Shown one piece after another: positions 25,953 through 35,207 of a DNA stretch of 64,000 bases. Position 1 is the stretch's first letter. Each line of letters opens with the position of its first letter. The notes below the pieces were generated by a model. It saw nothing but the letters and a program-made list of their open reading frames with translations. It searched no databases and was not told the origin of the DNA. Both the position numbers and the translations under genes were made by a program. This DNA comes from Collinsella sp. (GTDB lineage Bacteria; Actinomycetota; Coriobacteriia; Coriobacteriales; Coriobacteriaceae). Location of the stretch: NCBI GenBank assembly GCA_019419585.1, contig DXZQ01000003.1, forward strand, positions 1-64,000. Reading direction: 5' to 3'.

Positions 25953-27479
25953 TTAATTCGCTCGATAGTGCGATCCGAGACTTTCGGTTCGCTTACGCAT
26001 GGCTTTGATCATTTCCTGTGCTAGTTGAATCTGCGATTGCAGGCGGGCGAGGGCTGCGATTTCGCTGTCATTGGAGTGTGGCTTGCTCAGCGCCGTTGCC
26101 TCGTCTTGCAGGCTTTCAAGCTGTTGCAGAGCCTTGGATAGACCTGCTTCGGTTCTGTTGATCATGCAATAGGTACTCATCGTGTGCTTAAGGCTGCGTG
26201 TCAGGCGTTCGGCATCTGTTGTGGCAATGCCGTACTGGGGGAGGGCGATATCCGCCTTCGGGGCCACCTCAGGTGCATTCTGTGCTGCCTGGGCTGCCGA
26301 TGCGCCCGCGATGCGTCCGAACACGATGCCGTTGGCGCTTGACAAGCCACCAATGCGGTCGGCGCCGTGCATGCCGCCTGTCGCCTCACCGCAAGCGTAG
26401 AGGCCCTCAACGCCCGTGTGCGCGGTCTTATCGATCTTGATGCCGCCATTAGCGGCGTGGGCATACATCGCAACGCGCATCTCGTCAGTCGGGGCGATGC
26501 CGTGCTCGTCTTGCAGCCAGGTGGCAAAGGTCTGCACAAACTCTGGGACATCCTCGCGGGGGAAGTCGTAGTGGAGTGCCAGGCCTTCGACACCTGCCTG
26601 ATCGATGACGAGATCGATAGCGCGGGAGGCCAAACGTGACGTGAAGGGACCATATCCAGAGCGCTGCTCGAGCAGGTCGTCCAGCTTGTTGTCGGCAATA
26701 TCTACCGGCTGGTCAACATGTACGTAGCGCCAGGTTTTCTCGTTGAAGACCAAGTTGCGCTTGGGCTCGATGAAGCCGGGCATCATCTGCATGAACTCTA
26801 TATTAGTAAGTGTTGCGCCGTGCGCCAGCGCGATGGCCTGCGAAGAGCTGAGCACATCGGCGGAAGTGAGGCTGCGCTCGAACAGGCCACCCGTGCCGCC
26901 CGCAGCGATGATCGTGGCCTTGGCAGCAAAGGGCACGATTCGATTTTCGGTGAGGTCGTAGAGCACGGTTCCGGTTATTCTGCCGTTCATGTCCTCAACA
27001 AGATCGATAAGCTCATGGCGGGGGAGCAGGCGAATGCCGAGCGACTCGATCTGGGCCATACATGCGTCCTCAAGGGGCTTGCGGGTGAGGCCGCGCCACA
27101 TGCGCGTCTTGTGGTCAAAGCAGGGAATAAACTGCTTTTGCTGAGCGCTCTCAGCGCTTTGCGGACGCTGGAGCTCAACGCCCAGGTCTTGCTCGAGCCA
27201 TTCAATTGCCTGGGGAATGCCGTGCACAAACGTCTGGACAAGCTCGGGGTCGGCGACGCCGCCACCAACGGTCTGAATGGTGTCGATGAAGTCTTGTTCG
27301 TCGTCTTCGTTAACGGGTCCGATAAGCCCCAGGCCCCAGGTTCCGGGGAAGAAGCTCGATCCACTCATGGTCTTGCCGGCGCTTGCCACAGTGACGGCTG
27401 CACCCGTGCGTGCCGCTTCGATGGCGGCGCAAAGGCCCGCAATGCCAGATCCAATTACCAGTACATCAGTCGATTCCAT
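25953..27479 (-). CDS. FAD-dependent oxidoreductase, L-aspartate oxidase/fumarate reductase flavoprotein-like
   Basis: A 508-aa flavoprotein of the succinate dehydrogenase/fumarate reductase/NadB superfamily. FAD-binding GSGIAGLCAAIEAARTG opens the protein, ATIIAAGGTGGLFERS follows mid-protein, and the capping-domain and second FAD segments GGIKIDKTAHTGVEGLYACGEATGG and SSANGIVFGRIAG are clear. A helical C-terminal domain is present, as in NadB and FrdA. No Tat signal, heme domain or partner iron-sulfur subunit is seen, and no nadA/nadC is adjacent, so the electron acceptor is unknown. ATG at 27479 follows GAAAGGAATCCG. Confidence 0.82.
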   Translation of the reverse strand: MESTDVLVIGSGIAGLCAAIEAARTGAAVTVASAGKTMSGSSFFPGTWGLGLIGPVNEDDEQDFIDTIQTVGGGVADPELVQTFVHGIPQAIEWLEQDLGVELQRPQSAESAQQKQFIPCFDHKTRMWRGLTRKPLEDACMAQIESLGIRLLPRHELIDLVEDMNGRITGTVLYDLTENRIVPFAAKATIIAAGGTGGLFERSLTSADVLSSSQAIALAHGATLTNIEFMQMMPGFIEPKRNLVFNEKTWRYVHVDQPVDIADNKLDDLLEQRSGYGPFTSRLASRAIDLVIDQAGVEGLALHYDFPREDVPEFVQTFATWLQDEHGIAPTDEMRVAMYAHAANGGIKIDKTAHTGVEGLYACGEATGGMHGADRIGGLSSANGIVFGRIAGASAAQAAQNAPEVAPKADIALPQYGIATTDAERLTRSLKHTMSTYCMINRTEAGLSKALQQLESLQDEATALSKPHSNDSEIAALARLQSQIQLAQEMIKAMRKRTESLGSHYRAN

Positions 27480-27667
27480 CGGATTCCTTTCTCGTCCGGC
27501 GCATTGTCGCACGGGTGATCGGCAAAGGTATCGCAAAGACTCGGCAAATCGGTAAAGGGCAAATATGACAGGTGGGCGTCATGGACACTCTGACGTTCCA
27601 TCTCGTCTCATCTCGTATTTCGCCCCAACTGATATATCGGCATTAGCTACCCTGCGACAGCGTAAAC

Positions 27668-27700
27668 AAAAAGAGCCGCTACCTCGAAAGGTAGCGGCTC
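27668..27700 (-). terminator. Terminator of the GGGtGRT operon
   Basis: GAGCCGCTACC / GGTAGCGGCTC hairpin followed on the minus strand by TTTTTGTTT. Confidence 0.88.
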
Positions 27701-27735
27701 CAAAGCTCAACTGTATGAGCATCGCGCGGGCGCGA

Positions 27736-28740
27736 TTAGGCCTTGAGGGCCTCCTCGACGGCGACAGCGCAGGCGACGGTGGCACCGACCATGGGGTTGT
27801 TGCCCATGCCGATGAGACCCATCATGTCGACGTGTGCAGGCACGGAGGAAGAACCGGCGAACTGGGCGTCGGAGTGCATGCGGCCCATGGTGTCGGTCAT
27901 GCCGTAAGAGGCAGGGCCGGCGCCCATGTTGTCCGGGTGCAGGGTACGGCCAGTGCCGCCACCAGAAGCGACGGAGAAGTACTTCTTGCCAGCCTCGATG
28001 CGCTCCTTCTTGTAGGTGCCAGCGACGGGGTGCTGGAAGCGCGTGGGGTTGGTGGAGTTACCGGTGATCGAGATGTCGACGTTCTCGTGCCACATGATGG
28101 CAACGCCCTCGCGGACGTCGTCGGAGCCGTAGCAGTTAACGGCAGCGCGGGGACCATCGGAGTAGGGGATGGTCTCGACGACCTTGAGCTCGCCCGTGTA
28201 GTAGTCGAACTGGGTCTTCACATAGGTGAAGCCGTTGATGCGGGCGATGATCTGAGCAGCGTCCTTGCCCAGACCGTTCAGGATAACGCGCAGCGGCTTC
28301 TTACGAGCCTTGTTGGCGTTCAGAGCCAGACCGATAGCGCCCTCAGCGGCAGCGAAGGACTCGTGGCCGGCCAGGAAGGCGAAGCACTCGGTGTCGTCGG
28401 AGAGTAGCATAGCGCCCAAGTTGCCGTGGCCCAGACCGACCTTGCGGTCCTCGGCGACGGAGCCGGGAACGGTGAAGGCCTGGATGCCCTCGCCGATGAT
28501 GGCGGCAGCCTCAGAAGCGGACTTGGCGCCACGCTTGACAGCGAGAGCGCAACCGAGGGTGTAGGCCCACTCGGCGTTCTGGAAGGCGATGGACTGGGTG
28601 TTGTTGACGATCTCACGCGGGTTGAAGCCCTTGTCGGTGCAGATCTGTAGAGCTTCCTCGAGGGAGGCGATGCCGTTGTCGGCGAGGCACTTGTTGATCT
28701 TGTCAGCGCGGCGCTCGTAACCTTCGAACGTAACAGTCAT
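27736..28740 (-). CDS. GGGtGRT family protein
   Basis: A 334-aa member of the family named for its SGGGTGRTLHPDN motif (near residue 256). The family is found almost only in anaerobes and has no proven biochemical role. Other visible conserved blocks are LGHGNLGAMLLSDDTECFAFLAGHES and the C-terminal MGLIGMGNNPMVGATVACAVA. It is cotranscribed with the NifU-like scaffold gene 18 bases upstream, a constant pairing in the family. Codon use is strongly biased, implying high expression. Confidence 0.88.
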   Translation of the reverse strand: MTVTFEGYERRADKINKCLADNGIASLEEALQICTDKGFNPREIVNNTQSIAFQNAEWAYTLGCALAVKRGAKSASEAAAIIGEGIQAFTVPGSVAEDRKVGLGHGNLGAMLLSDDTECFAFLAGHESFAAAEGAIGLALNANKARKKPLRVILNGLGKDAAQIIARINGFTYVKTQFDYYTGELKVVETIPYSDGPRAAVNCYGSDDVREGVAIMWHENVDISITGNSTNPTRFQHPVAGTYKKERIEAGKKYFSVASGGGTGRTLHPDNMGAGPASYGMTDTMGRMHSDAQFAGSSSVPAHVDMMGLIGMGNNPMVGATVACAVAVEEALKA

Positions 28741-28758
28741 AGTTATTTCCCTCCCTTT

Positions 28759-29493
28759 CTACTCGTGAACCGGGAACACGCTGGCGACGGAGTGAGTCTC
28801 CTCGTCGGTGCGCGGGTCGATGTACTTGGCAGCGTTCTCCCACTGACCATAGTGGCCCATAGCGCCAGCGATGGCCTCCTCGGGGGTCTTGCCGGCCTTG
28901 ACGGCGTCGGTGAACTTGCCGAGGTTCAGGAACTCGAACGCGATGATCTCGTTCTTGTCGTTGAGAGCCATGCGGGTGACGTAGCCCTGAGCGAGCTCGA
29001 GGTAACGAGCACCCTTGGCCTTGGTGCCGAACATGGTGCCGACCTGAGAGCGAAGGCCCTTGCCGAGGTCGTCGAGGGAGGCGCCCACGGGCAGGCCGCC
29101 CTCGGAGAACGCGGTCTGGCTGCGGCCGTAAACGATCTGCAGGAAGATCTCGCGCATAGCAACGTTGATGGCGTCGCAGACGAGGTCGGTGTTGAGGGCC
29201 TCGAGGATGGTCTTACCGGGAAGGATCTCGGAAGCCATGGCGGCAGAGTGGGTCATGCCCGAGCAGCCGATGGTCTCAACGAGGGCCTCCTCGATGATGC
29301 CGTCCTTGACGTTCAGCGTGAGCTTGCAGGCGCCCTGCTGAGGTGCGCACCAACCCACACCGTGCGTAAGACCGGAGATGTCGGAAATCTCCTTAGCCTG
29401 GACCCACTTGCCCTCCTCGGGGATGGGTGCGGGGCCGTGGTATGCACCCTTGGCAACGGGGCACATGTTCTCCACTTCCTGTGAGTACTGCAT
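28759..29493 (-). CDS. NifU/IscU-like iron-sulfur scaffold protein of the GGGtGRT pair
   Basis: A 244-aa protein whose first 130 residues resemble the IscU/NifU scaffold, with cysteines in VGWCAPQQGACKLTL, TIGCSGMTHSAAMASE and DLVCDAINVAMRE; an extra C-terminal domain (about 150-244) is specific to this group. It probably holds or delivers an Fe-S cluster, with the downstream GGGtGRT protein as partner (inference from constant linkage). ATG at 29493 follows GAGGAGAGG. It is distinct from the SufU gene at 30763. Confidence 0.83.
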   Translation of the reverse strand: MQYSQEVENMCPVAKGAYHGPAPIPEEGKWVQAKEISDISGLTHGVGWCAPQQGACKLTLNVKDGIIEEALVETIGCSGMTHSAAMASEILPGKTILEALNTDLVCDAINVAMREIFLQIVYGRSQTAFSEGGLPVGASLDDLGKGLRSQVGTMFGTKAKGARYLELAQGYVTRMALNDKNEIIAFEFLNLGKFTDAVKAGKTPEEAIAGAMGHYGQWENAAKYIDPRTDEETHSVASVFPVHE

Positions 29494-29586
29494 GCCTCTC
29501 CTCTCTATCGTGTTGGCGTCCCGTCTGGGGGTCGTGGCTGGCGATTGCCGGGCGACCCTTCGAAAGGGACATGACATGCAGCCCCT

Positions 29587-29592
29587 ATAATA
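29587..29592 (-). promoter_or_regulatory. Probable -10 box of the Fe-S scaffold/GGGtGRT operon
   Basis: TATTAT preceded by GCGG on the minus strand (extended type); -35 is weak. The 29494-29896 gap otherwise holds a CGGAAGTT / AACTTCCG inverted repeat (29647-29700) and no gene. Confidence 0.5.
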
Positions 29593-29896
29593 CCGCGAAA
29601 TGCACGGAATATTCGGCGAACGGCTCAGTTTTCGTAGCGAGAAGTCCGGAAGTTTAAATTGAAACGGTTTAACTCTATGTTCTGTGGTCGCGAACTTCCG
29701 TAGAGGGGGTTCGTCTTGGGCAAGCTTTTGGTCAGCTCTTGTAAGCGTTGCAGGGGCTGACCTGTTGCAACGGTGCCGTTCGCCGCCTATTTACTGCCTT
29801 TGGCCGCGCGAGTCTATTGTTTTGCGTGGATGTTTTGATGGCACGCTTCAATCGTGCTGTATTGGATGGCAAGCAGATCCCGTCGAAGGGAGCGCC

Positions 29897-30697
29897 ATGC
29901 AGCGCGTTTGGAGAACGGTTACCGGCTTTTACCATGTCTGTGCCCGCGGTACGGGCAAGCAGCTCATCTTTGAGGGCGATGAAGACCGGTGGGAGTTTTT
30001 GGAGTTGATGCGCGACTGCTGCCGGGAGGCAGGCGTCACGGTTATCGCTTGGTGTCTTATGGGCAATCACGTGCATCTGGTGCTGGCAGATTACGAGGAC
30101 GCGATGAGCGCGGCGATGCACCGGCTGCTTTTGACGTACGCGCGGCGGTTCAATAAACGCACGGGGCGCACAGGTCATCTGTTCCAGAACCGTTTTGACC
30201 GGCGCTCGCTCGATACCGACCGTTATCTAATGGCCGCCATTCGCTATGTTCATGCTAATCCGCAGGAGGCGGGTATCGCCCTGATCGAGCGCTATCCGTG
30301 GAGCAGCTTTGCCGAGTATCTGCGAGCGTATGACAACGATATGACGAGGGGATTTTCGGACCCTTCTTGTGTGCTCGAGCTCTTTGAGTCTGTCAGGGGG
30401 TTTCTGGATTATTCTCTGTCAATGCCCGATGGTTCCGATCCGGTGATTCATGATATGGATGAGACAGAGTGGGAGCGGCGTGCGTTTGCCGACAAGATGG
30501 CGAAGCGCCTGGGTGTGCCGCTCAACAAACTCAAGACCGTAGCACCCTCGCGGCGAGACGGAATCATTTTCGCCCTGCACGATGGCGGCTACACGGTGCG
30601 CGAGATCGAACGGTATACGGGAATCAGCAAGAGTACCGTCTCTCGTATCGTGCGCGCTTATGCGCGGGTGAATGCTCAGGCTGAGGGCTCGGAATAG
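29897..30697 (+). mobile_element. REP-associated tyrosine transposase (RAYT, Y1/HUH type)
   Basis: A 266-aa single-strand transposase of the IS200-related TnpA-REP class. The HUH metal motif is GNHVHLVL near residue 55; the family block DTDRYLMAAIRYVHANP with its tyrosines lies near 105-121, followed by YPWSSFAEYL. The C-terminus adds a helix-turn-helix (YTVREIERYTGISKSTVSRI). ATG at 29897 follows GAAGGGAGCGCC. No flanking copies of itself or IS ends are visible, so it is a resident single-copy gene likely acting on short palindromes, candidates for which are scattered through the window. Confidence 0.88.
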
Positions 30698-30751
30698 AAA
30701 ATGGCCGAACCACTCTTGTCAAGCGATTCGGCCAACAAAATTCTTAAGATT

Positions 30752-30782
30752 TGGGACAAATACTACTGATTATTTTGTCCCG
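30752..30782. repeat. 31-bp palindrome TGGGACAAA...TTTGTCCCg, copy 1
   Basis: Same length and arms as the two copies upstream of the Rrf2 gene (36138, 36182). It overlaps the last codons and stop of sufU and lies 54 bases after the RAYT gene. Confidence 0.85.
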
Positions 30783-31197
30783 TGAGCATGCCGTCGAGGG
30801 TGCGCCAGGCGAGCTCGGCGCACTTGACGCGGGCGGGCATGTGCGAGATGTCCTGGAGCTGGGCGGCTTCGTCCAGGTCTTCCAGGTCCTCCTCGGAGAG
30901 CTTCTCGCCGCGGATCATGGCGAGGAAGAGCTCTGCCAGGTGGCGAGCTTCCTCGACGGTCTCGCCGGTGATGAGGTCGGCCATGATGTCGGCACTGGCC
31001 TGGCTGATGGCGCAGCCGTGACCGGTAAAGGAGGCCTCCTCGATCACGTTGTTCTCGACACGCAGCTGCAAGGTGAGCTCGTCTCCGCAGCTAGGGTTGA
31101 TGCCGTCGTGCTCGTGCGTGGGAGCATCCATCTCGTACTTATAGTCGGGGTGCGAGTTGTGCTCCATAAATGTGGTGGAGGTGTACAGATTACCCAT
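30763..31197 (-). CDS. sufU: SufU iron-sulfur cluster assembly protein
   Basis: A 144-aa SufU/IscU-type protein that accepts sulfur from SufS, often as a zinc-dependent sulfurtransferase. The three expected cysteines are seen: INPSCGDEL (Cys37), GHGCAISQAS and VKCAELAW. It overlaps the sufS end by 8 bases and closes the suf operon. The last residues GQNNQ are encoded inside a 31-bp palindrome, so the C-terminal tail may have been reshaped by repeat insertion. Confidence 0.93.
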   Translation of the reverse strand: MGNLYTSTTFMEHNSHPDYKYEMDAPTHEHDGINPSCGDELTLQLRVENNVIEEASFTGHGCAISQASADIMADLITGETVEEARHLAELFLAMIRGEKLSEEDLEDLDEAAQLQDISHMPARVKCAELAWRTLDGMLTGQNNQ

Positions 31198-32515
31198 TGA
31201 ACGTGCTCCAAACGTGATGCAGGCCGGCGATGAACTTGTCGATGTCGGCCTTGTCGTTGTAGAAGGCTACGCTGGCGCGGCAGCAGGCAAGGTTCTCGAC
31301 GCCCAGCCAGGTGAGCAGCGGCTGCGCGCAGTGGTGACCGGCGCGGATGCAGACGCCGTCCATGTCCATGATGCTCGCGACATCGTGCGGGTGGATGCCC
31401 TTGACATTAAAGCTCACGACGCCGTGGTGGTTATCCCAATAGATTGAGCCGATGATCTGGACAAAGTCGAGCTGCATGAGCTCGCCCATCAGGTAGTGGA
31501 CGAGTGCCTGCTCGCGTGCCTGGATGTTTTCGTAGCCCACCGTGTTGACGAGGTAGTCGAGGGCGGCGCCTGTGGCGAAGATGCCGGCGGCGTCCTGCGT
31601 GCCGGCCTCGAACTTCTCGGGGACGGGAGCCCAGACGGCGTCCTGCTCAGTAACCGAGTCGATCATCTCACCGCCGGTAAGCATGGGCGGCATGGCGTTG
31701 AGCAGATCCATCTTGCCCCACAGCACGCCGATGCCCATGGGGCCCATGGCCTTGTGCGCGCTAAAGGCAAAGAAGTCGGCGCCCAGATCGGCCACATTGA
31801 CTGGCATGTGCGGCAGCGACTGTGCGCCGTCGACGACCAGATAGCCGCCGTACTTGTGCACGAGCTTGCCGAGGTTCTTGACCGGATTCTCGACGCCCAG
31901 GACGTTAGAGACCTGACCCACGGCCAGGATCTTGGTCTTGGGGCCCACCTTGGCCAGAACCTCCTCGGTCGTGAGCTGGCCGGTCTTGGTGGGGTAGAGG
32001 TAGACGAGCTTGGCACCGGTCTCGCGGCAGACCTGCTGCCACGGAATCAGGTTGGAGTGGTGCTCCATGATGGTGATGACGACCTCGTCGCCCGGCTCGA
32101 GGACTGTGGGTGCAAAGCTCTTGGCGACCAGGTTGAGCGACTCGCTCGTGTTGCGGGTGAAGACGACTTCGTTGGCCTGGGGGGCGCCGATGAGGTCGGC
32201 GATCTGTTGGCGGACCTTCGCGATGGCGTCGGTGGCCTCGACGGACAGCGAGTACAGGCCGCGCAGGGGGTTGGCGTTCATGCGCTGGTAGAAATCGCGC
32301 TCGGCGTCGAGCACGCAGGCGGGACGCTGCGCGGTGGCGGCACTATCGAGGAAGGCGATCTCGGGATGCTGCTGGAACAGCGGGAACTGTGCCTTGTAGG
32401 GGTTGGTCTCGATGTCTACGGTAGGCCAGCCGCGCGAGGCCTCGTCGCTGGCGTCGAGCTCCATGGGCTCGGGGGCGGTACAGGTGTCGCATTTAACGTG
32501 CTCGGTGTCGATCAT
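31190..32515 (-). CDS. sufS: Cysteine desulfurase SufS
   Basis: A 441-aa PLP enzyme that takes sulfur from cysteine for Fe-S assembly. The PLP lysine sits in FSAHKAMGPMG, and the persulfide cysteine in RAGHHCAQPLL, the group II SufS form that works with SufU. An N-terminal stretch of about 30 residues (with CDTC) precedes the usual start region NPYKAQFPLF and is longer than average. Its ATG overlaps the sufD stop by 4 bases. Confidence 0.94.
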   Translation of the reverse strand: MIDTEHVKCDTCTAPEPMELDASDEASRGWPTVDIETNPYKAQFPLFQQHPEIAFLDSAATAQRPACVLDAERDFYQRMNANPLRGLYSLSVEATDAIAKVRQQIADLIGAPQANEVVFTRNTSESLNLVAKSFAPTVLEPGDEVVITIMEHHSNLIPWQQVCRETGAKLVYLYPTKTGQLTTEEVLAKVGPKTKILAVGQVSNVLGVENPVKNLGKLVHKYGGYLVVDGAQSLPHMPVNVADLGADFFAFSAHKAMGPMGIGVLWGKMDLLNAMPPMLTGGEMIDSVTEQDAVWAPVPEKFEAGTQDAAGIFATGAALDYLVNTVGYENIQAREQALVHYLMGELMQLDFVQIIGSIYWDNHHGVVSFNVKGIHPHDVASIMDMDGVCIRAGHHCAQPLLTWLGVENLACCRASVAFYNDKADIDKFIAGLHHVWSTFNG

Positions 32516-33783
32516 GCGAGCTCCTCTTCAAAGTTGTCGATCAGGTTGTTGCCCAAGCGGACGACGGCGGCGCGGGTACGCTCGTCGGTGGCGGAAAGCG
32601 CGGCGTCTTCCAGCTTGGCGCGGATGAACAGGTCCTCGGCGGCGTTTTGGTCAAGGCCGCGGCAGGCGAGGTAGAACAGCTGCTCGTCGCGGACGTGACC
32701 GATGGTGGCGCCGTGGTTGCCGGCGACGTCGTCCTCGTCGCAGAGGATGACGGGGACGGTCTTGTTGTCGACGCCCTTGTTGGCCAAAAGCACCGTCTCG
32801 CGCTCGGTGCCGGTTGCACCCTTGCAGCCGTGCACGAGGTCGATGGTGCCGCGGTAGACCTTCTTGGACGTGCCGGTCAGCACGCCGTTGGCGTCGATCT
32901 CGCACTCGGTCTTGCGACCGCGGTGGCGCAGCTCGTAGTTAAAGTCGCGCACCTGCTCGCGGGCGCCCAGGTAATCGGTATCGATGGTGACCTTGGCGGT
33001 ATCGCCCAGCAGGTCGCCGGCAAGGCCGGTGGCGCTGGCGCCGGCACCCAGGACGGTGTGTTGCACGTTGACGCGCGCGCCCTCGTCCAGGAACAGACCG
33101 GTGTCGTCGAGCGCGATCCAGCTATCGTCGAGCGTCTGCGTGCAGGTCACGTTGACGGTGGCGTACTCGTGGGCGCAGACGCGCAGCACGGAGCCCACGA
33201 CACCCTCGCCAGCAACGGGGGAGTCCAGGGCGATCTGCAGGTCGAGCGTTGCCTGCGGGCGGGCGACGACGTCGATGGCGGCAATCGCAGCCGCTGCGTC
33301 GACGCCACTCACGCGCACGGTAACGGCGGCGTGCTGGTAGGCGGGAACATCGATGACGATGCGCTTGGTGGCGTGCTCGGTCAGATACGCATAGGCAGCC
33401 TCGCCCATGCCGGTCTCGAAGGCCTCGGCAGGGGAGAGCTCCTCCTCGAGCTTGATGGCGCCGGCCTGGTAGACAGAGGTGGCGGGCACGTCGAGCTCGG
33501 TCTCGGGCGTGATGCGGGCACGGTCGGCAGCGTCGCCGGGGGCGGAGGCGCGGCGCTCGGGGAAGCGCTCGGCCATGGCGTCCATGGCGGCGTCGAAGGC
33601 GTCGGCCGAGCCGGCAAGCTGCTCGTCCAAGCCCTCGACCTCAACGGCCTCGGCGGGTGCGGCGGCAAGTTCGGCCGAAAGCTCGAGCTTAGTCTGGTTC
33701 ATCTTGAGCCAGCCCCAAGTTGCAGCAGGCATCGCATTGACCTGCTCGAGCGTGGTGGCAGCGGTGTTCGTGGTCTGTTTCAT
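32512..33783 (-). CDS. sufD: Fe-S assembly protein SufD
   Basis: A 423-aa SufB/D-superfamily protein. The C-terminal beta-helix region with DFNYELRHRGRKTECEIDANG and EDDVAGNHGATIGHVRDEQLFYL fits SufD, which with SufB and SufC forms the scaffold that builds clusters. The N-terminal 100 residues are Ala/Glu-rich and diverged. ATG at 33783 is used: its A-T overlaps the sufB stop (TAATG), showing translational coupling. The frame is open further upstream but only as a shadow of sufB. Confidence 0.92.
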   Translation of the reverse strand: MKQTTNTAATTLEQVNAMPAATWGWLKMNQTKLELSAELAAAPAEAVEVEGLDEQLAGSADAFDAAMDAMAERFPERRASAPGDAADRARITPETELDVPATSVYQAGAIKLEEELSPAEAFETGMGEAAYAYLTEHATKRIVIDVPAYQHAAVTVRVSGVDAAAAIAAIDVVARPQATLDLQIALDSPVAGEGVVGSVLRVCAHEYATVNVTCTQTLDDSWIALDDTGLFLDEGARVNVQHTVLGAGASATGLAGDLLGDTAKVTIDTDYLGAREQVRDFNYELRHRGRKTECEIDANGVLTGTSKKVYRGTIDLVHGCKGATGTERETVLLANKGVDNKTVPVILCDEDDVAGNHGATIGHVRDEQLFYLACRGLDQNAAEDLFIRAKLEDAALSATDERTRAAVVRLGNNLIDNFEEELA

Positions 33784-35195
33784 TATCCGATCGCTCCTTC
33801 CATCTCGAGCTTGATCAGGTTGTTCATCTCGACGGCGTACTCCAGCGGCAGCTCCTTGGAGACCGGGTTGGCAAAGCCGTTGACGATCATGGTGCGGGCC
33901 TCTTCCTCCGAGATACCGCGGCTCATCAGGTAGAACACCTTGTCGTCGCCGATGCGGCCGATGGTGGCCTCGTGGCCGATATCGACGTTCTTGGCGCGGA
34001 TGTCCATGGCCGGAATAGTGTCGGAGCGGCTCTGGTCGTCGAGCATCAGCGACTGGCAGCTCACGGTTGCCTTGGAGCCCTCGGCCTTGGGTGTCGCCAC
34101 AATAGAGCTGCGGAAGGTCTGAATGCCGCCACTCTTGGAGATGCCCTTGGTCTCGACGGTTGCCGAGGTCTCGGGCGCGTTGAGCACGACCTTGCAGCCG
34201 GTATCCAGGTTCTGGCCGGCGCCGGCAAAGGTAATGCCGGTAAAGCTCGAGCGGGCGCGACGGCCGTTGAGCACGCTCATGGGGTAGAGGTAGCCCACGT
34301 GGCTGCCGAAGGAGCCACTGATCCACTCGATGTCGCCGTCCTCGTCCACGCGCGCACGCTTGGTGTTGAGGTTGTACATGTTCTTGGACCAGTTCTCGAT
34401 AGTCGAGTAGCGCAGGTGCGCACGCTTGCCCACAAAGAGCTCGACGGCGCCGGCGTGGAGGTTGGCCACGTTGTACTTGGGCGCGGAGCAACCCTCAATA
34501 AAGTGCAGGTCGGCATCGTCCTCGACGATGATGAGCGTGTGCTCAAACTGGCCGGCACCCTTGGCGTTGAGGCGGAAGTAGCTCTGCAGCGGGAAGTCCA
34601 ACTTGGTGCCCTTGGGCACGTAGACAAACGAGCCGCCCGACCATACGGCGCCGTGCAGGGCCGCAAACTTGTGGTCGGTGGGCGGGATGAGCGTCATAAA
34701 CTTCTCGTGGATGAGCGGTTCCCACTGTGGATCGTGCAGGGCTTCTTCAATACCGGAGTAGACGATACCCATCTTGGACGCGGTGTCCTGCATGTTGTGG
34801 TAGACGAGCTCGGAGTCGTACTGCGCGCCGACGCCTGCCAGGTAGCTGCGCTCGGCCTCGGGAATGCCCAGGCGCTCAAAGGTGTTCTTGATGTCGTCGG
34901 GCACCGACTCCCAGTCGTGCTTTTGGTCGGTGTTGGGCTTGACGTAGGTGACGATGTTGTCCATGTCCAGGCCCTCGATGGAGGGGCCCCACGTCGGATC
35001 GGGAAAACGATTGAAAATCTCGAGGGACTTGAGGCGCAGGTCAAGCATCCACTGTGGCTCGTCCTTCTTGGCGCTGATCTCGCGCACGATGTCGGGCGTG
35101 ATGCCGGCGTCGAGGCGCTCGAATCCCTCCTCGCCGTAGGTGAAGTCGTAGAGGCTGCGGTCGATGTCCGCGACCTCGGTGCGGTTCTTGGTCAT
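33783..35195 (-). CDS. sufB: Fe-S assembly protein SufB
   Basis: A 470-aa scaffold protein. Visible marks include VYSGIEEALHDPQW, AVWSGGSFVYVPKGTKL, FIEGCSAPKYNVANLHAGAVE with its conserved cysteine, and the C-terminal GHEATIGRIGDDKVFYLMSRG. It follows sufC by 12 bases. Confidence 0.95.
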   Translation of the reverse strand: MTKNRTEVADIDRSLYDFTYGEEGFERLDAGITPDIVREISAKKDEPQWMLDLRLKSLEIFNRFPDPTWGPSIEGLDMDNIVTYVKPNTDQKHDWESVPDDIKNTFERLGIPEAERSYLAGVGAQYDSELVYHNMQDTASKMGIVYSGIEEALHDPQWEPLIHEKFMTLIPPTDHKFAALHGAVWSGGSFVYVPKGTKLDFPLQSYFRLNAKGAGQFEHTLIIVEDDADLHFIEGCSAPKYNVANLHAGAVELFVGKRAHLRYSTIENWSKNMYNLNTKRARVDEDGDIEWISGSFGSHVGYLYPMSVLNGRRARSSFTGITFAGAGQNLDTGCKVVLNAPETSATVETKGISKSGGIQTFRSSIVATPKAEGSKATVSCQSLMLDDQSRSDTIPAMDIRAKNVDIGHEATIGRIGDDKVFYLMSRGISEEEARTMIVNGFANPVSKELPLEYAVEMNNLIKLEMEGAIG

Positions 35196-35207
35196 TGCGT
35201 CGCCCCT

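Noticed and set aside
25953..27479. Respiratory fumarate reductase FrdA
   Set aside because: No signal peptide, flavocytochrome domain or FrdB/C partners; only the flavoprotein superfamily can be supported.
33784..34491. Upstream extension of the sufD frame
   Set aside because: Runs through sufB in another frame; the coupled ATG at 33783 is the real start.
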